Assembly: GCF_050337105.1 (NCBI RefSeq) | Contig: NZ_JAKJSQ010000008.1 | Span: 22,121 to 86,120, forward strand | Source of the DNA: Aliivibrio_A kagoshimensis | GTDB taxonomy: Bacteria > Pseudomonadota > Gammaproteobacteria > Enterobacterales > Vibrionaceae | Length of the DNA stretch: 64,000 bases | Reading direction: 5' to 3' | Shown: piece by piece, positions 24,982 through 34,028 of the stretch | Layout of the letters: each line of letters begins with the position of its first letter | How positions within the stretch are numbered: the stretch's first letter is position 1 | Position numbers and translations under genes: made by a program | Notes under the pieces: model-generated | Seen by the model: only the letters and a program-made list of their open reading frames with translations | What the model was told of the DNA's origin: nothing | The model's database searches: none

Positions 24982-26448
24982 TTACAGTGCAGCAACAGTG
25001 GCTTTAGCACCATTGTCGATAAGGGATTGATACGCGTTTGTCACCGCTTCAATCACTTGCGCATTTTGACCAATTTCTGGCGCGAAAATAGCTTCAACAG
25101 CTAACAGGGCTGGAACCACCGTTGCATTCAGACCGTGCTGTTCGCACACGCCGCGCAACATCTCTGCCATCGGATCGCGTACATCAATCTCTTTACCTTG
25201 CTCATCAACACCAGAAACAAAACGCATCCAACCAGCAATACCCGCAGCAAGCCATTTAAAATCAGTGCCTTGCTCAAGGTGAAAACGTAGACTGCCGCCC
25301 ATGCGCTGAGGGATCTTTTGGCTGCCATCCATCGCAATCTGCCAGGTTTTATGCTTCAAGCTTGGATTAGTAAATCGCTCAATAAGCAGCTTTGCATACC
25401 CTTCAAGATCGGTTCCTTCTGGCATGGTCAGTGATGGCGCTTGTGCTTGCATCATCATATCAAGAGCCGCCTTGCGGTAGCCTTGATCGGTCATGGTGTC
25501 AGAGATATGTGCATACCCGCCTAAGTAGCCTAGGTAAGCAAGGAATGAGTGACTGCCATTCAACATACGAAGTTTCATCTCTTCGTAAGGCACTACATCA
25601 TCCACAAATTCAGCCCCTGAGATGTTCCATTCAGGACGGCCCGCAACAAAGTTGTCTTCAATCACCCACTGACGGAACGGTTCACACGCGATACCACATG
25701 GATCGTTGATGCCAAGTAGATCGGTAATTTCAGTCAGTGTCTCTTCGGTTGCAGCGGGAACAATGCGGTCAACCATAGTGCATGGGAACGTCACGTTCTG
25801 TTCGATCCACTGGCCAAGCTCAGCATCGAGCAGAGCAGCAAACTCTAAAACCGCCGCTTTGGCAACATGACCATTCTCTTGTACGTTATCGCAAGACATA
25901 ACAGTAAATGGAGCAATACCGCGATCTCGACGCAGTTTCAGCGATTGAACAATGTAACCCAATGCTGATTTAGGCTCTGTTGGATTGGCAAGATCAGCAA
26001 TCACTAACGCGTTATTTTTGTCTAATGTGCCCGTTGCCGGATCCGCGCAGTACCCTTTTTCTGTGATGGTCATAGAGACAATCGCCACTTGTGGTTCGGC
26101 CATTTTTTCTATCACGGTTTCAATACCGTCAAGTACTGGGTGCAGTGATTCAGTCACTGAACCGATCACTTTCACGTCTGTTGTTTGTGCGCCTTTTTCA
26201 GCCACGGTATAAAGATGGTTCTGTTCACGAAGTGAGGTGATCAGAGCTTCCCCACCGAATAAGTTAACTTCGCAGATCCCCCAATCACTGTTCGATTTTC
26301 CCGCAACCTCATCAGTGAAGAGACCTTGGTGAGCGCGATGAAACGCACCAAACCCTAAGTGTACAATACGGGATTTAAGCGCTGAACGGTCGTAAGTTGG
26401 TTGGTTGACCGATTCGTTGAGCGAGATATTGCTAATGTTTTGATTCAT
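24982..26448 (-). CDS. uxuB: Fructuronate reductase UxuB
   Basis: A 488-residue polyol-specific long-chain dehydrogenase that reduces fructuronate to D-mannonate with NADH. HLGFGAFHRAHQGLF is the nucleotide-binding start, and KLRMLNGSHSFLAYLG carries the catalytic Lys and Asn/His. The start is the ATG 26448 with GGAGAG 5-10 bases upstream; an in-frame ATG 36 bases earlier has no such site. Only fructuronate reductase, not tagaturonate reductase (UxaB), is present in the window, so the route is for glucuronate. Confidence 0.94.
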   Translation of the reverse strand: MNQNISNISLNESVNQPTYDRSALKSRIVHLGFGAFHRAHQGLFTDEVAGKSNSDWGICEVNLFGGEALITSLREQNHLYTVAEKGAQTTDVKVIGSVTESLHPVLDGIETVIEKMAEPQVAIVSMTITEKGYCADPATGTLDKNNALVIADLANPTEPKSALGYIVQSLKLRRDRGIAPFTVMSCDNVQENGHVAKAAVLEFAALLDAELGQWIEQNVTFPCTMVDRIVPAATEETLTEITDLLGINDPCGIACEPFRQWVIEDNFVAGRPEWNISGAEFVDDVVPYEEMKLRMLNGSHSFLAYLGYLGGYAHISDTMTDQGYRKAALDMMMQAQAPSLTMPEGTDLEGYAKLLIERFTNPSLKHKTWQIAMDGSQKIPQRMGGSLRFHLEQGTDFKWLAAGIAGWMRFVSGVDEQGKEIDVRDPMAEMLRGVCEQHGLNATVVPALLAVEAIFAPEIGQNAQVIEAVTNAYQSLIDNGAKATVAAL

Positions 26449-26520
26449 CTTTCTCTCCGTGGCCTCATCAGTAAACACTGACAAGGCACTACTACAATAA
26501 GTGGTTACTGAAACGAGTAA

Positions 26521-27822
26521 TTAGTAACCCAATACTAAACGAGGTAGGAACAGACTCAGTTCAGGAATAAACGTTACCGCCATTAATGCGGCAACCAGTG
26601 CTGCATAAAAAGGCAGCAACGGTTTAATGATTTTATCGATAGAGATCTTGGCAACAGAACAACCGATAAACAGTGCACTACCTACAGGAGGTGTACAGAT
26701 ACCGATGGCCAAGTTAAACGTCATCATGATACCGAAGTGCACAGGGTCAACGCCTAAGTCTAATGCGATTGGTAAGAAGATTGGCGTGAAGATCAGTACC
26801 GCTGGCGTCATATCCATAAAGATACCGACAATCAATAGAATCACGTTGATGATCAACAGAATAACCAATGGATTATCAGAGATAGCCAGCAACGTATCTG
26901 CAATCATATAAGGGATATCGGCATTCGCCATTGCCCATGACATGCCCATTGAAGCGCCGACCAATAACAGTACAATTGAGGTAGTCACTGCAGACTCAAG
27001 GATAATTCCAGGCAGTTGCGTTATTTTCACTTCACGATAGAACACCACTGCCAGTGTGAAGGTGTAAAGCACTGCAATTGCCGAGGCTTCCGTCGCGGTA
27101 AAGATACCACCAATGATGCCGCCCATGATCACAACAATCAATGTAAGTGAAGGTAGCGCTTTTAAGGTGGTATCCCAAACTTGGGCCAATGTCGGTTTTT
27201 CAGCGACAGGATAGCCGCGACGCTTAGCAATAAAGCCAGCCACAATCATTAAACTCAGGCCCATGATAATGCCCGGGATATAACCTGCTAGGAAAAGCGC
27301 TGCGATTGAGGTTCCACCCGATACCAATGAAAATACAATTAATGTATTACTTGGTGGGATCAGAAGCCCGGTAGGACAAGAGGTAATGTTAACAGCAGCT
27401 GAAAAGTTCTCGTCATAACCCTCTTTTTTCTGTAGAGGTGCCATTGTTCCACCAACCGCTGCGGCTGACGCAACCGCTGAACCAGAAATAGAACCAAACA
27501 TCATATTGGCCATCACGTTTACGTGTGCCAGAGAACCCGGTAGTCGGCCACCCAGTACTTTCGCGAAGTTAATAAGGCGAATCGCGATGCCACCTTGATT
27601 CATGATGTTGCCAGCAAGAATAAAGAATGGAATTGCTAATAGTGCGAAGTTATCTAAACCTGCCGCCATACGTTGTGCAACCACTGCAATAGCAGGCTCT
27701 AAAGGAAGAGATAACATGATCGTTGCGAGTGAAGATAGACCAATTGCAAAGGATACTGGGATCCCGAGTGTTAACAGTACAGCGAAGCTACCAAATAGTG
27801 TCAGAATTACCTGCCATTCCAT
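26521..27822 (-). CDS. TRAP transporter large permease (DctM type)
   Basis: A 433-residue polytopic protein of the TRAP DctM subunit family, with about 12 helices and the segments PFFILAGNIMNQGGIA and SCPTGLLIPPSNTLIVF typical of the family. With the small permease upstream and the divergent binding protein it forms a sodium-driven high-affinity importer, here predicted for a uronate because it sits inside the uxu regulon. Confidence 0.92.
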   Translation of the reverse strand: MEWQVILTLFGSFAVLLTLGIPVSFAIGLSSLATIMLSLPLEPAIAVVAQRMAAGLDNFALLAIPFFILAGNIMNQGGIAIRLINFAKVLGGRLPGSLAHVNVMANMMFGSISGSAVASAAAVGGTMAPLQKKEGYDENFSAAVNITSCPTGLLIPPSNTLIVFSLVSGGTSIAALFLAGYIPGIIMGLSLMIVAGFIAKRRGYPVAEKPTLAQVWDTTLKALPSLTLIVVIMGGIIGGIFTATEASAIAVLYTFTLAVVFYREVKITQLPGIILESAVTTSIVLLLVGASMGMSWAMANADIPYMIADTLLAISDNPLVILLIINVILLIVGIFMDMTPAVLIFTPIFLPIALDLGVDPVHFGIMMTFNLAIGICTPPVGSALFIGCSVAKISIDKIIKPLLPFYAALVAALMAVTFIPELSLFLPRLVLGY

Positions 27823-27867
27823 GATGGTGTCCTTTTAAAATGATTAAGGTTTGCTTTTCAGCGAATA

Positions 27868-28353
27868 TTATTTAATTTCAATGAGTTCTTTTACTTTCTC
27901 TGAACCGAAAACCGCAGAGTAGAAAATCATCAAGAGACCACTAATTGGTAAGCAGTAGTAGACATAACCCATTTGTATCCCTAAAGCCGGGGTTACCTGC
28001 CCCGTTGATAAGGTCTTCATTGCGAGGTTAAAACCGCCATACACCAAAACGACAGATGCGAAGAGCGCAATCGCTAATTGTATGAATATTTCATTTATCA
28101 GTTTGCGCTTTCCCGTCAACTTCATGGTTAATAAATCAATCGCTAAGTGTCGTTTCATACCAGTCGTATAAGCAGCACCAATTAATGCGACCCACATAAA
28201 GAGATATCTAGCCATCTCGTCTGTTACTGTGCTTGGTTTACCAATGACATAACGGGAGATTACCTGCCAAATCACACAAAAAACTAAGAAAGTAGAGAGC
28301 GATATAGTGAACCACGCCAAACTTTTATTAATGTAACCAACTGCTTTGTTCAT
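27868..28353 (-). CDS. TRAP transporter small permease (DctQ type)
   Basis: A 161-residue four-helix membrane protein of the DctQ family (ISRYVIGKPSTVTDEMARYLFMWVALIGAAY shape near residues 35-65). I chose the ATG 28353, preceded by AAGGAAG; the frame extends to 28401, but that would run into an operator site. It is the first gene of the minus-strand uronate unit. Confidence 0.9.
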   Translation of the reverse strand: MNKAVGYINKSLAWFTISLSTFLVFCVIWQVISRYVIGKPSTVTDEMARYLFMWVALIGAAYTTGMKRHLAIDLLTMKLTGKRKLINEIFIQLAIALFASVVLVYGGFNLAMKTLSTGQVTPALGIQMGYVYYCLPISGLLMIFYSAVFGSEKVKELIEIK

Positions 28354-28388
28354 TACTGCTTCCTTTAAATACGACACTGAACTAGTAC

Positions 28389-28402
28389 ATAGGTTGACCA
28401 AT
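28389..28402. promoter_or_regulatory. UxuR-type operator copy 1 (one mismatch)
   Basis: ATAGGTTGACCAAT, an ATTGGT-N2-ACCAAT site with one changed base, lying 36 bases before the small-permease start. Same family as the sites at 28492, 28526 and 29694. Confidence 0.55.
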
Positions 28403-28491
28403 TATTATCAATGTCTGTGTCACTATTAAGATAATTCCAGCGAAGTATAGATAACCTGCACAAATTGTCATGTGAACTTCGTCACAACAAT

Positions 28492-28505
28492 ATTGGTTGA
28501 CCAAT
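28492..28505. promoter_or_regulatory. UxuR-type operator copy 2
   Basis: ATTGGTTGACCAAT: inverted half-sites ATTGGT and ACCAAT with a 2-base centre. The E. coli UxuR/ExuR site has the same half-sites (ATTGGTATACCAAT). It lies between the divergent TRAP genes. Confidence 0.75.
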
Positions 28506-28525
28506 TCAGATCAAATTATCGTGAC

Positions 28526-28539
28526 ATTGGTCAACCAAT
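28526..28539. promoter_or_regulatory. UxuR-type operator copy 3
   Basis: ATTGGTCAACCAAT, 34 bases (about three helical turns) from copy 2. A further half-site, TTGACCAATTT, follows at 28553-28563. The spacing would allow two bound dimers to act together on the dctP-side promoter. Confidence 0.75.
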
Positions 28540-28635
28540 TGGCATTTTGTTTTTGACCAATTTGAAAAATAGTCGCACTATCACCTCAGATTCATACCTT
28601 ACACTGACGAAACAAAAATCACGGAGAATGATGAA

Positions 28636-29619
28636 ATGACTATGCGTAAAACTATCCTGACAGCAGTAATTGGTGCCGCCCTTACTATCGGTACCTCTGC
28701 ATCAGCTTTTGCAGCTACGACACTGAAATTAAGCCATAACCACAACCGCGACCATGCGGTACATAAAGCGATGACCCAGATGGCGAAAGAGGTAAAAGAG
28801 CTCACCAATGGTGAAGTCAAAATTCGTATCTACCCTGATGCACAGCTTGGTACTCAGCGTGAATCAATGGAGCTAATGCAAAACGGCGCTCTTGATATGG
28901 TGAAAACCAACGCAGCAGAAATGGAAGCATTTTCAGCAGATTATTCAGCGTTTAACCTGCCTTACCTTTTCCGTGATAAAGAGCACTACAACAGCATCAC
29001 AGAAGGTGCTATTGGTGAGAAAATTCTTGCTTCTTCAAGAGAGAGTGGATTTATTGGTCTAACGTATTACGCAGCAGGCGCTCGTAGCTTCTACACGTCT
29101 AAACCAATTAATACTCCAGAAGATCTAAAAGGTCTTAAAGTACGTGTTCAACCAAGTCCATCTGCAATCAGCATGGTTAAAGGTTTAGGCGGAAGCCCAA
29201 CACCTCTTGCCTACGGTGAGTTGTATACCGCTCTACAGCAAGGTGTGGTTGATGCTGCTGAAAACAACATCCCATCATTCAGTTTAAGCCGTCACAGTGA
29301 AGTCGCTAAGTTCTTCAGCTTAGATGAGCACACTATGGTTCCTGATGTTCTTGTTATTTCTACAAAATCATACGACGGTTTAACACCTGAATATCAGAAA
29401 ATCGTAAAAAAAGCGGCATTAGATTCTATGGAACTGATGAAAGAGCTATGGGACAAGTCTGAAAAAGCAGAGCGCGCTAAAGCAGAAAAAATGGGCGTCA
29501 CCTTTGTGACTCCAAACAAAGCCGCTTTCCGTGATGCAGTAAAACCTATGTATAACGAGATTAAGACCTCTAACCCTGAGTTACACACTCTGGTTGAAGA
29601 GATCAAAGCCGTTAACTAA
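28636..29619 (+). CDS. TRAP transporter substrate-binding protein (DctP type), predicted uronate
   Basis: A 327-residue periplasmic binding protein. The signal peptide ends near SAFA-AT (about residue 25). The conserved helix KVRVQPSPSAISMVKGLGGSPTPLAYGELYTALQQGVVDAAEN (residues 170-212) includes the Arg that pairs with the substrate carboxylate in TRAP proteins. GGAG precedes the ATG. It is divergent from the permease genes across a region with several UxuR-type operators. Confidence 0.92.
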   Translation: MTMRKTILTAVIGAALTIGTSASAFAATTLKLSHNHNRDHAVHKAMTQMAKEVKELTNGEVKIRIYPDAQLGTQRESMELMQNGALDMVKTNAAEMEAFSADYSAFNLPYLFRDKEHYNSITEGAIGEKILASSRESGFIGLTYYAAGARSFYTSKPINTPEDLKGLKVRVQPSPSAISMVKGLGGSPTPLAYGELYTALQQGVVDAAENNIPSFSLSRHSEVAKFFSLDEHTMVPDVLVISTKSYDGLTPEYQKIVKKAALDSMELMKELWDKSEKAERAKAEKMGVTFVTPNKAAFRDAVKPMYNEIKTSNPELHTLVEEIKAVN

Positions 29620-29693
29620 CTGAACCGTAATAACATGTGCAGTAGTCAGTAAAAGTTACTGGCTACTCACAAAGGTGTTGTAACAAAAGATAA

Positions 29694-29707
29694 ACAGGTT
29701 GACCAAT
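29694..29707. promoter_or_regulatory. UxuR-type operator copy 4, before the regulator gene
   Basis: AACAGGTTGACCAAT-like site: half-site ACCAAT intact, the other half AGGT; followed after 4 bases by ATTGGTC, giving a second inverted arrangement (29704-29717). It lies 35 bases before the regulator start and suggests autoregulation. Confidence 0.55.
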
Positions 29708-29741
29708 TATAATTGGTCGCTATGATTGCGTAAGTAGTGCA

Positions 29742-30527
29742 ATGAATCCGAGCAAAAATATTATGATGCTATTTGAACCCAAAAGACCATACCAAGAACT
29801 TGGTTTGATCTTGCGTCAACAGCTTATTGAAGGCGTATACCCTGTCGGTGAACGTCTACTTCCTGAACGCGATATCGCAGAGCAGTTAAATGTGAGCCGT
29901 ACTGTCGTTCGTGAAGCAATAATCATGTTGGAGCTAGAGAACCTGGTTGAAGTCAGAAAAGGTTCAGGTGTCTATGTCATCAACATTCCTAATAAATCCC
30001 ACGGAAGAGAAGCCATTATTAGTGATGATGCCGGCCCATTTGAGATGCTACAAGCCCGCCAGCTACTTGAAAGTAATATTGCAGAGTTTGCTGCTATTCA
30101 AGTCACGCCGGGTGATATTGTCAAAATGCGTGCCGCATTAAAACTGGAAAGAGAAGAGCTTGCCAATAACAGCAGTGACAGTGTCGGTGACGAACAGTTT
30201 CATTTATGTATTGCTGAAGCCACTCAAAATTCAGTATTAGTGGATATGTTAAAACACTCTTGGGAGCGTCGTGAACAGAGTCCAATGTGGCAAAAGCTGC
30301 ATTCTCGAATCATTGGCCGTGACTACCGAAAAGAGTGGCTTGAAGACCATGCTCAAATTTTGTCTGCTATGCAACGTAAAGACCCAATTGCTGCCAAACA
30401 CTCTATGTGGCAACACCTTGAAAATGTAAAACAGCGACTGCTCGAACTGTCTGATATTGATGACCCTAATTTTGATGGTTATCTATTCAGCTCGAATCCC
30501 GTCGTACATATTAAGAATACAGTGTAA
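29742..30527 (+). CDS. uxuR: GntR/FadR-family (FCD) regulator, UxuR-like
   Basis: A 261-residue regulator. The N-terminal winged helix (residues 15-85) with RPYQELGLILRQ, GERLLPERDIAEQLNVSRTVVREAIIMLE and LVEVRKGSGVYV closely follows E. coli UxuR/ExuR; the C-terminal FCD domain has the EQFHLCIAEATQNSVL and DHAQILSAMQ helices that bind a metal and a carboxylate. It is predicted to repress the uronate genes and respond to fructuronate or a related acid. The site family ATTGGT-N2-ACCAAT around it agrees. Confidence 0.88.
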   Translation: MNPSKNIMMLFEPKRPYQELGLILRQQLIEGVYPVGERLLPERDIAEQLNVSRTVVREAIIMLELENLVEVRKGSGVYVINIPNKSHGREAIISDDAGPFEMLQARQLLESNIAEFAAIQVTPGDIVKMRAALKLEREELANNSSDSVGDEQFHLCIAEATQNSVLVDMLKHSWERREQSPMWQKLHSRIIGRDYRKEWLEDHAQILSAMQRKDPIAAKHSMWQHLENVKQRLLELSDIDDPNFDGYLFSSNPVVHIKNTV

Positions 30528-30576
30528 CTGTACTCCTAACCTCCGCCAATTTTTGGTGGTTCAACATTTATTATCA

Positions 30577-30614
30577 GCAAGCTTTTTCGGTAAATAATTA
30601 CCGACGGCTTTGCT
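30577..30614 (+). other. Hairpin in the uxuA leader
   Basis: Perfect CGGTAA / TTACCG stem with an ATAA loop (30588-30603), flanked by partly pairing AGCAAGC and GGCTTTGCT. It ends 24 bases before the uxuA start. There is no T run; it may shape the leader mRNA. Confidence 0.4.
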
Positions 30615-30638
30615 ATGTCAAAATTAAAGGTGGTTGTC

Positions 30639-31823
30639 ATGGAACAAACTTGGCGCTGGTACGGCCCTAATGATCCTGTCTCTTTAAATGATATTCGTCA
30701 GGCAGGAGCCACAGGAATCGTCAATGCACTTCATCACATTCCAAATGGTGAAGTATGGACCAAAGAAGAGATCCTAAAACGCAAAGCGATCATTGAAGCG
30801 AAAAGCTTAACGTGGTCAGTTGTAGAGAGTGTTCCTGTACATGAAGAGATCAAAACTCGCTCAGGAAACTATCTGCAATGGATAGAGAACTACAAACAGA
30901 CTCTGCAGAATTTAGCCGATTGCGGCATTGATACTGTCTGTTATAACTTCATGCCTGTACTTGATTGGACTCGTACCGATCTTGAATTTGAAATGCCTGA
31001 TGGGTCTCGTGCACTCCGTTTTGACCAAATTGCATTTGCAGCGTTTGAGTTATTCATTTTAAAACGCCCAAATGCTAAGCAAGATTACTCAGAAAAAGAG
31101 CAAAATGAAGCAAAAAACTATTTTGAAGCGATGTCGCAAGCGGACATTGATCAGCTAACCTCTAACATCATTGCAGGTCTTCCTGGTGCAGAAGAGGGGT
31201 ATACGCTCGGTGAGTTTCAAACTCAGTTAGATCGTTATTCAAATATTGATAAAGAGACTCTGCGTGAGAATTTAGCGCTATTTTTACAAGCGTTAATGCC
31301 AATCTGTGACTCAGAAGGGTTAAAGATGGCGATTCACCCAGATGATCCACCGCGTCCTATTCTTGGTTTGCCACGCGTTGTTTCGACCATTGATGATATT
31401 GAATGGCTAACCACTAATGTGCCGAGTAAAATGAATGGTATTACCATGTGTACCGGCTCTTATGGTGTCCGTGGCGATAATGACTTAGTCAACATGATCA
31501 AGCAGTATGGCGATCGTATTTACTTTACTCATTTGCGTTCAACTCAGCGTGAAGAGAATCAACTGAGCTTCCACGAAGCTGCTCACTTAGATGGTGATGT
31601 TGATATGTACAACGTTGTGATGGAGATCTTGAAAGAGGAGCAGCGCCGTGAAGATAATGGCGACATGCGCCTGATTCCAATGCGTCCAGATCATGGTCAC
31701 CAAATGCTCGATGACCTCACGAAGAAAACCAACCCAGGTTACTCTGCGATTGGTCGTTTGAAAGGTCTAGCGGAAGTTCGTGGCTTAGAAGCCGCACTAA
31801 AACGCGCTTTCTTTAGTAAGTAA
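30639..31823 (+). CDS. uxuA: Mannonate dehydratase UxuA
   Basis: A 394-residue TIM-barrel dehydratase, the same length as E. coli UxuA, converting D-mannonate to 2-keto-3-deoxygluconate. The start MEQTWRWYGPNDPVSL at ATG 30639 (GGTGG upstream) is the family's usual N-terminus; the frame is open from 30615 but the eight extra residues are not expected. Metal ligands fit in MAIHPDDPP, TMCTGSYGVRGDND and MRPDHGHQM. Confidence 0.96.
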   Translation: MEQTWRWYGPNDPVSLNDIRQAGATGIVNALHHIPNGEVWTKEEILKRKAIIEAKSLTWSVVESVPVHEEIKTRSGNYLQWIENYKQTLQNLADCGIDTVCYNFMPVLDWTRTDLEFEMPDGSRALRFDQIAFAAFELFILKRPNAKQDYSEKEQNEAKNYFEAMSQADIDQLTSNIIAGLPGAEEGYTLGEFQTQLDRYSNIDKETLRENLALFLQALMPICDSEGLKMAIHPDDPPRPILGLPRVVSTIDDIEWLTTNVPSKMNGITMCTGSYGVRGDNDLVNMIKQYGDRIYFTHLRSTQREENQLSFHEAAHLDGDVDMYNVVMEILKEEQRREDNGDMRLIPMRPDHGHQMLDDLTKKTNPGYSAIGRLKGLAEVRGLEAALKRAFFSK

Positions 31824-31854
31824 ACGCCCTTTCATTAATCATCAATAACAGATA

Positions 31855-31900
31855 GGAAGTAAAACGTAGGCTCCCCCGGCTTGCGTTTTACTTCCTTTTT
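31855..31900 (+). terminator. Intrinsic terminator after uxuA
   Basis: A perfect 12-bp inverted repeat GGAAGTAAAACG / CGTTTTACTTCC with a 17-base loop, then TTTTT. It closes the plus-strand uronate arm. Confidence 0.88.
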
Positions 31901-31915
31901 ATTTTCCTTCGTTGC

Positions 31916-33448
31916 TTAAATCATCGCCACCTGTATGGTGAGCATCAAAGCACCAAATCCCAAAACAAACAGCACCATTGGCCAGACAAACTTCAACCAC
32001 TTATTGTAAGACATATCCAACATTTGCAGTGTCGCCAGTACCAATCCCGTTGGGGTTAAAAACAGCATTGCATACTGTCCCCAGTTATACGCAGACACCA
32101 CAATTTCACGCGGAATACCCACCGTATCAGCAAGAGGAGCCATAATGGGCATAGACAACACTGCGAGGCCAGATGATGACGGTACAATAAAACCCAACAG
32201 TGCAAACACCAACATCTGCACCACGATGAACACCGTCCCCTCCATGCCCATGACTAAATCAGAAGCGGCATAGAGAATCGTATCGGAAATCATTCCATTC
32301 TCGAGCACCAGGTTGACACCACGAGCCAAACCGATGATCAAAGAGACCCCGACTAATTCAGACGCCCCCTTAGTAAAGGATTCAACCAATTTCTTTTCGG
32401 GCAAACCTGAAATGAACATGATCACGATAGTGATGGCTAAAAAGGATGCCGCCATGCTTGGGAACCACCACCCTCCAACTGATACCCCCCAAATCATCAA
32501 AGGAAAAGCAAGCGTAAACAGGGTCAGAATTAACTTTCGACGAGCGGTAAAAGGAATTTCATGGGTCATATCAACATCAGACATATAACGCGCTTCAAAT
32601 TTCTCACGGTCTTCATAGGTATATGAAAAACTAGGGTCTTTTTTGATTTTTTTACAATACCAATAAAGGTAAGCGACCACGACAGCAAAACCCACAATCA
32701 ATCCGAATATTCTAAACTCAATACCCGCCGTAAACGGGATCCCTGCTGCATTCGAGGCGATAACCACAGAGAAAGGGTTAATGGTTGAGAAAGTGGTTCC
32801 CATTGACCCAGCTAAGAAGATTGCGCCGACACACACTATGGAGTCGTACCCCATGGCAAGAAAAATAGGCACTAGGATAGGATAAAAAGCAACCGCCTCC
32901 TCTTCCAAACCGCATGTGGTTCCCCCCAACGCCATGACAAGACAAACGGAAAATACCAAGGTAAATTCACGTCCTTTGGTTTTCTTTGATAAGGCAATCA
33001 ACCCTGAATTAAACGAGCCGGTGGCATTTACCACTCCGATCATGCCTCCAAGAACGAGAATAAACACAATAACATCAGCCCCTTCAATAGTGCCTTCTAC
33101 CATGCTTTTCGTTACATCCTCGATGCCCTTATGGATAGGTGCAACACGTTCATAGGTACCAGGCACCGCAATGGGTTTACGAATGATCCCCCCCGTAAAT
33201 TGATCTACCTTAATATTAACTCCTAGCTTGTCTAGCTCAGATTGCGTCGGTTCGATACTAGACACATCCCCCGCTGGAGTAAGAATTTGTAACATTCCAG
33301 ACTCAGTGCTGTAAGTCAGCTTTGAGTAGGCACCAGCCGGAATCAGCCAGGTACAGGCAACGGCTAACAGGGTAATAATAAACAGAATCGTAAAAGCACT
33401 TGGAAAGGTTTTAAACTTTAAAATGCGCGGTATTGCAACACTTGTCAT
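31916..33448 (-). CDS. YfcC-family (arginine/ornithine-antiporter-like) membrane permease
   Basis: About 510 residues with 11-12 helices, of the YfcC/DcuC-like (C4-dicarboxylate anaerobic carrier) family; motifs GGMIGVVNATGSFNSGLIAL, GGTTCGLEEEAVAFYPILVP and GFIVPSSSGLAVLSMPIMAPL are characteristic. Substrate unknown. I start at ATG 33448 because GGAG lies 8 bases upstream; upstream in-frame ATGs at 33454 and 33493 are less well placed. It is monocistronic between the uxuA terminator and a long AT-rich gap. A single UxuR-like half-site lies at 33494. Confidence 0.85.
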   Translation of the reverse strand: MTSVAIPRILKFKTFPSAFTILFIITLLAVACTWLIPAGAYSKLTYSTESGMLQILTPAGDVSSIEPTQSELDKLGVNIKVDQFTGGIIRKPIAVPGTYERVAPIHKGIEDVTKSMVEGTIEGADVIVFILVLGGMIGVVNATGSFNSGLIALSKKTKGREFTLVFSVCLVMALGGTTCGLEEEAVAFYPILVPIFLAMGYDSIVCVGAIFLAGSMGTTFSTINPFSVVIASNAAGIPFTAGIEFRIFGLIVGFAVVVAYLYWYCKKIKKDPSFSYTYEDREKFEARYMSDVDMTHEIPFTARRKLILTLFTLAFPLMIWGVSVGGWWFPSMAASFLAITIVIMFISGLPEKKLVESFTKGASELVGVSLIIGLARGVNLVLENGMISDTILYAASDLVMGMEGTVFIVVQMLVFALLGFIVPSSSGLAVLSMPIMAPLADTVGIPREIVVSAYNWGQYAMLFLTPTGLVLATLQMLDMSYNKWLKFVWPMVLFVLGFGALMLTIQVAMI

Positions 33449-33493
33449 AATCATTTCTCCATAAACTGCTCGGCAGAATTTATGTCGAGCCAA

Positions 33494-34028
33494 TGACCAA
33501 TTTAGGCATCCACTTCCTATACCCCTCGTGACATGTTAAGTATTTTTGCACTCAACCTCTTTATCACCTTGTATATACAGCGGCTCTAATTTGGAATATT
33601 AAATATTTATTAATTTATAAAGCTGGCATTATTTAAATATAAAAAATTGGTTATTAACCAACTAGAAATAATATATTACTATAAATCAAAAACATTATTG
33701 TAAACGCTCACAAATACCGTCCAACACCTTGGTAATTACAATTAAATATAAAAATATCAATATATGATGTTGTTTTAATTGAAGAAATAATAATTTTATT
33801 TATGAGAAATAATATTCCATAAATAAAAAATGGAATAAAAATAGAATAACTATCCACTATTTAAATGGAAATATGAATTAGATGTCATATTGTCATTTAA
33901 AATAACTCGTTAAGTTTTTTCCAGTAATAAAGTCGAAGCTTATGATATTGGTCATGCTGAAATGTCATTGCCAGCAGAACGCCATTCCGTTAAAATATCT
34001 CCACTCCCTTACATTTTTGATAGAAAAC
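33494..34028. other. AT-rich gene-free stretch
   Basis: About 530 bases, strongly AT-rich, with no ORF or RNA gene I can support. It contains a half-site TGACCAATTT at 33494-33503 just upstream of the permease gene, and a perfect 15-base palindrome TTGGTTATTAACCAA at 33647-33661 that could bind a regulator. Confidence 0.45.
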
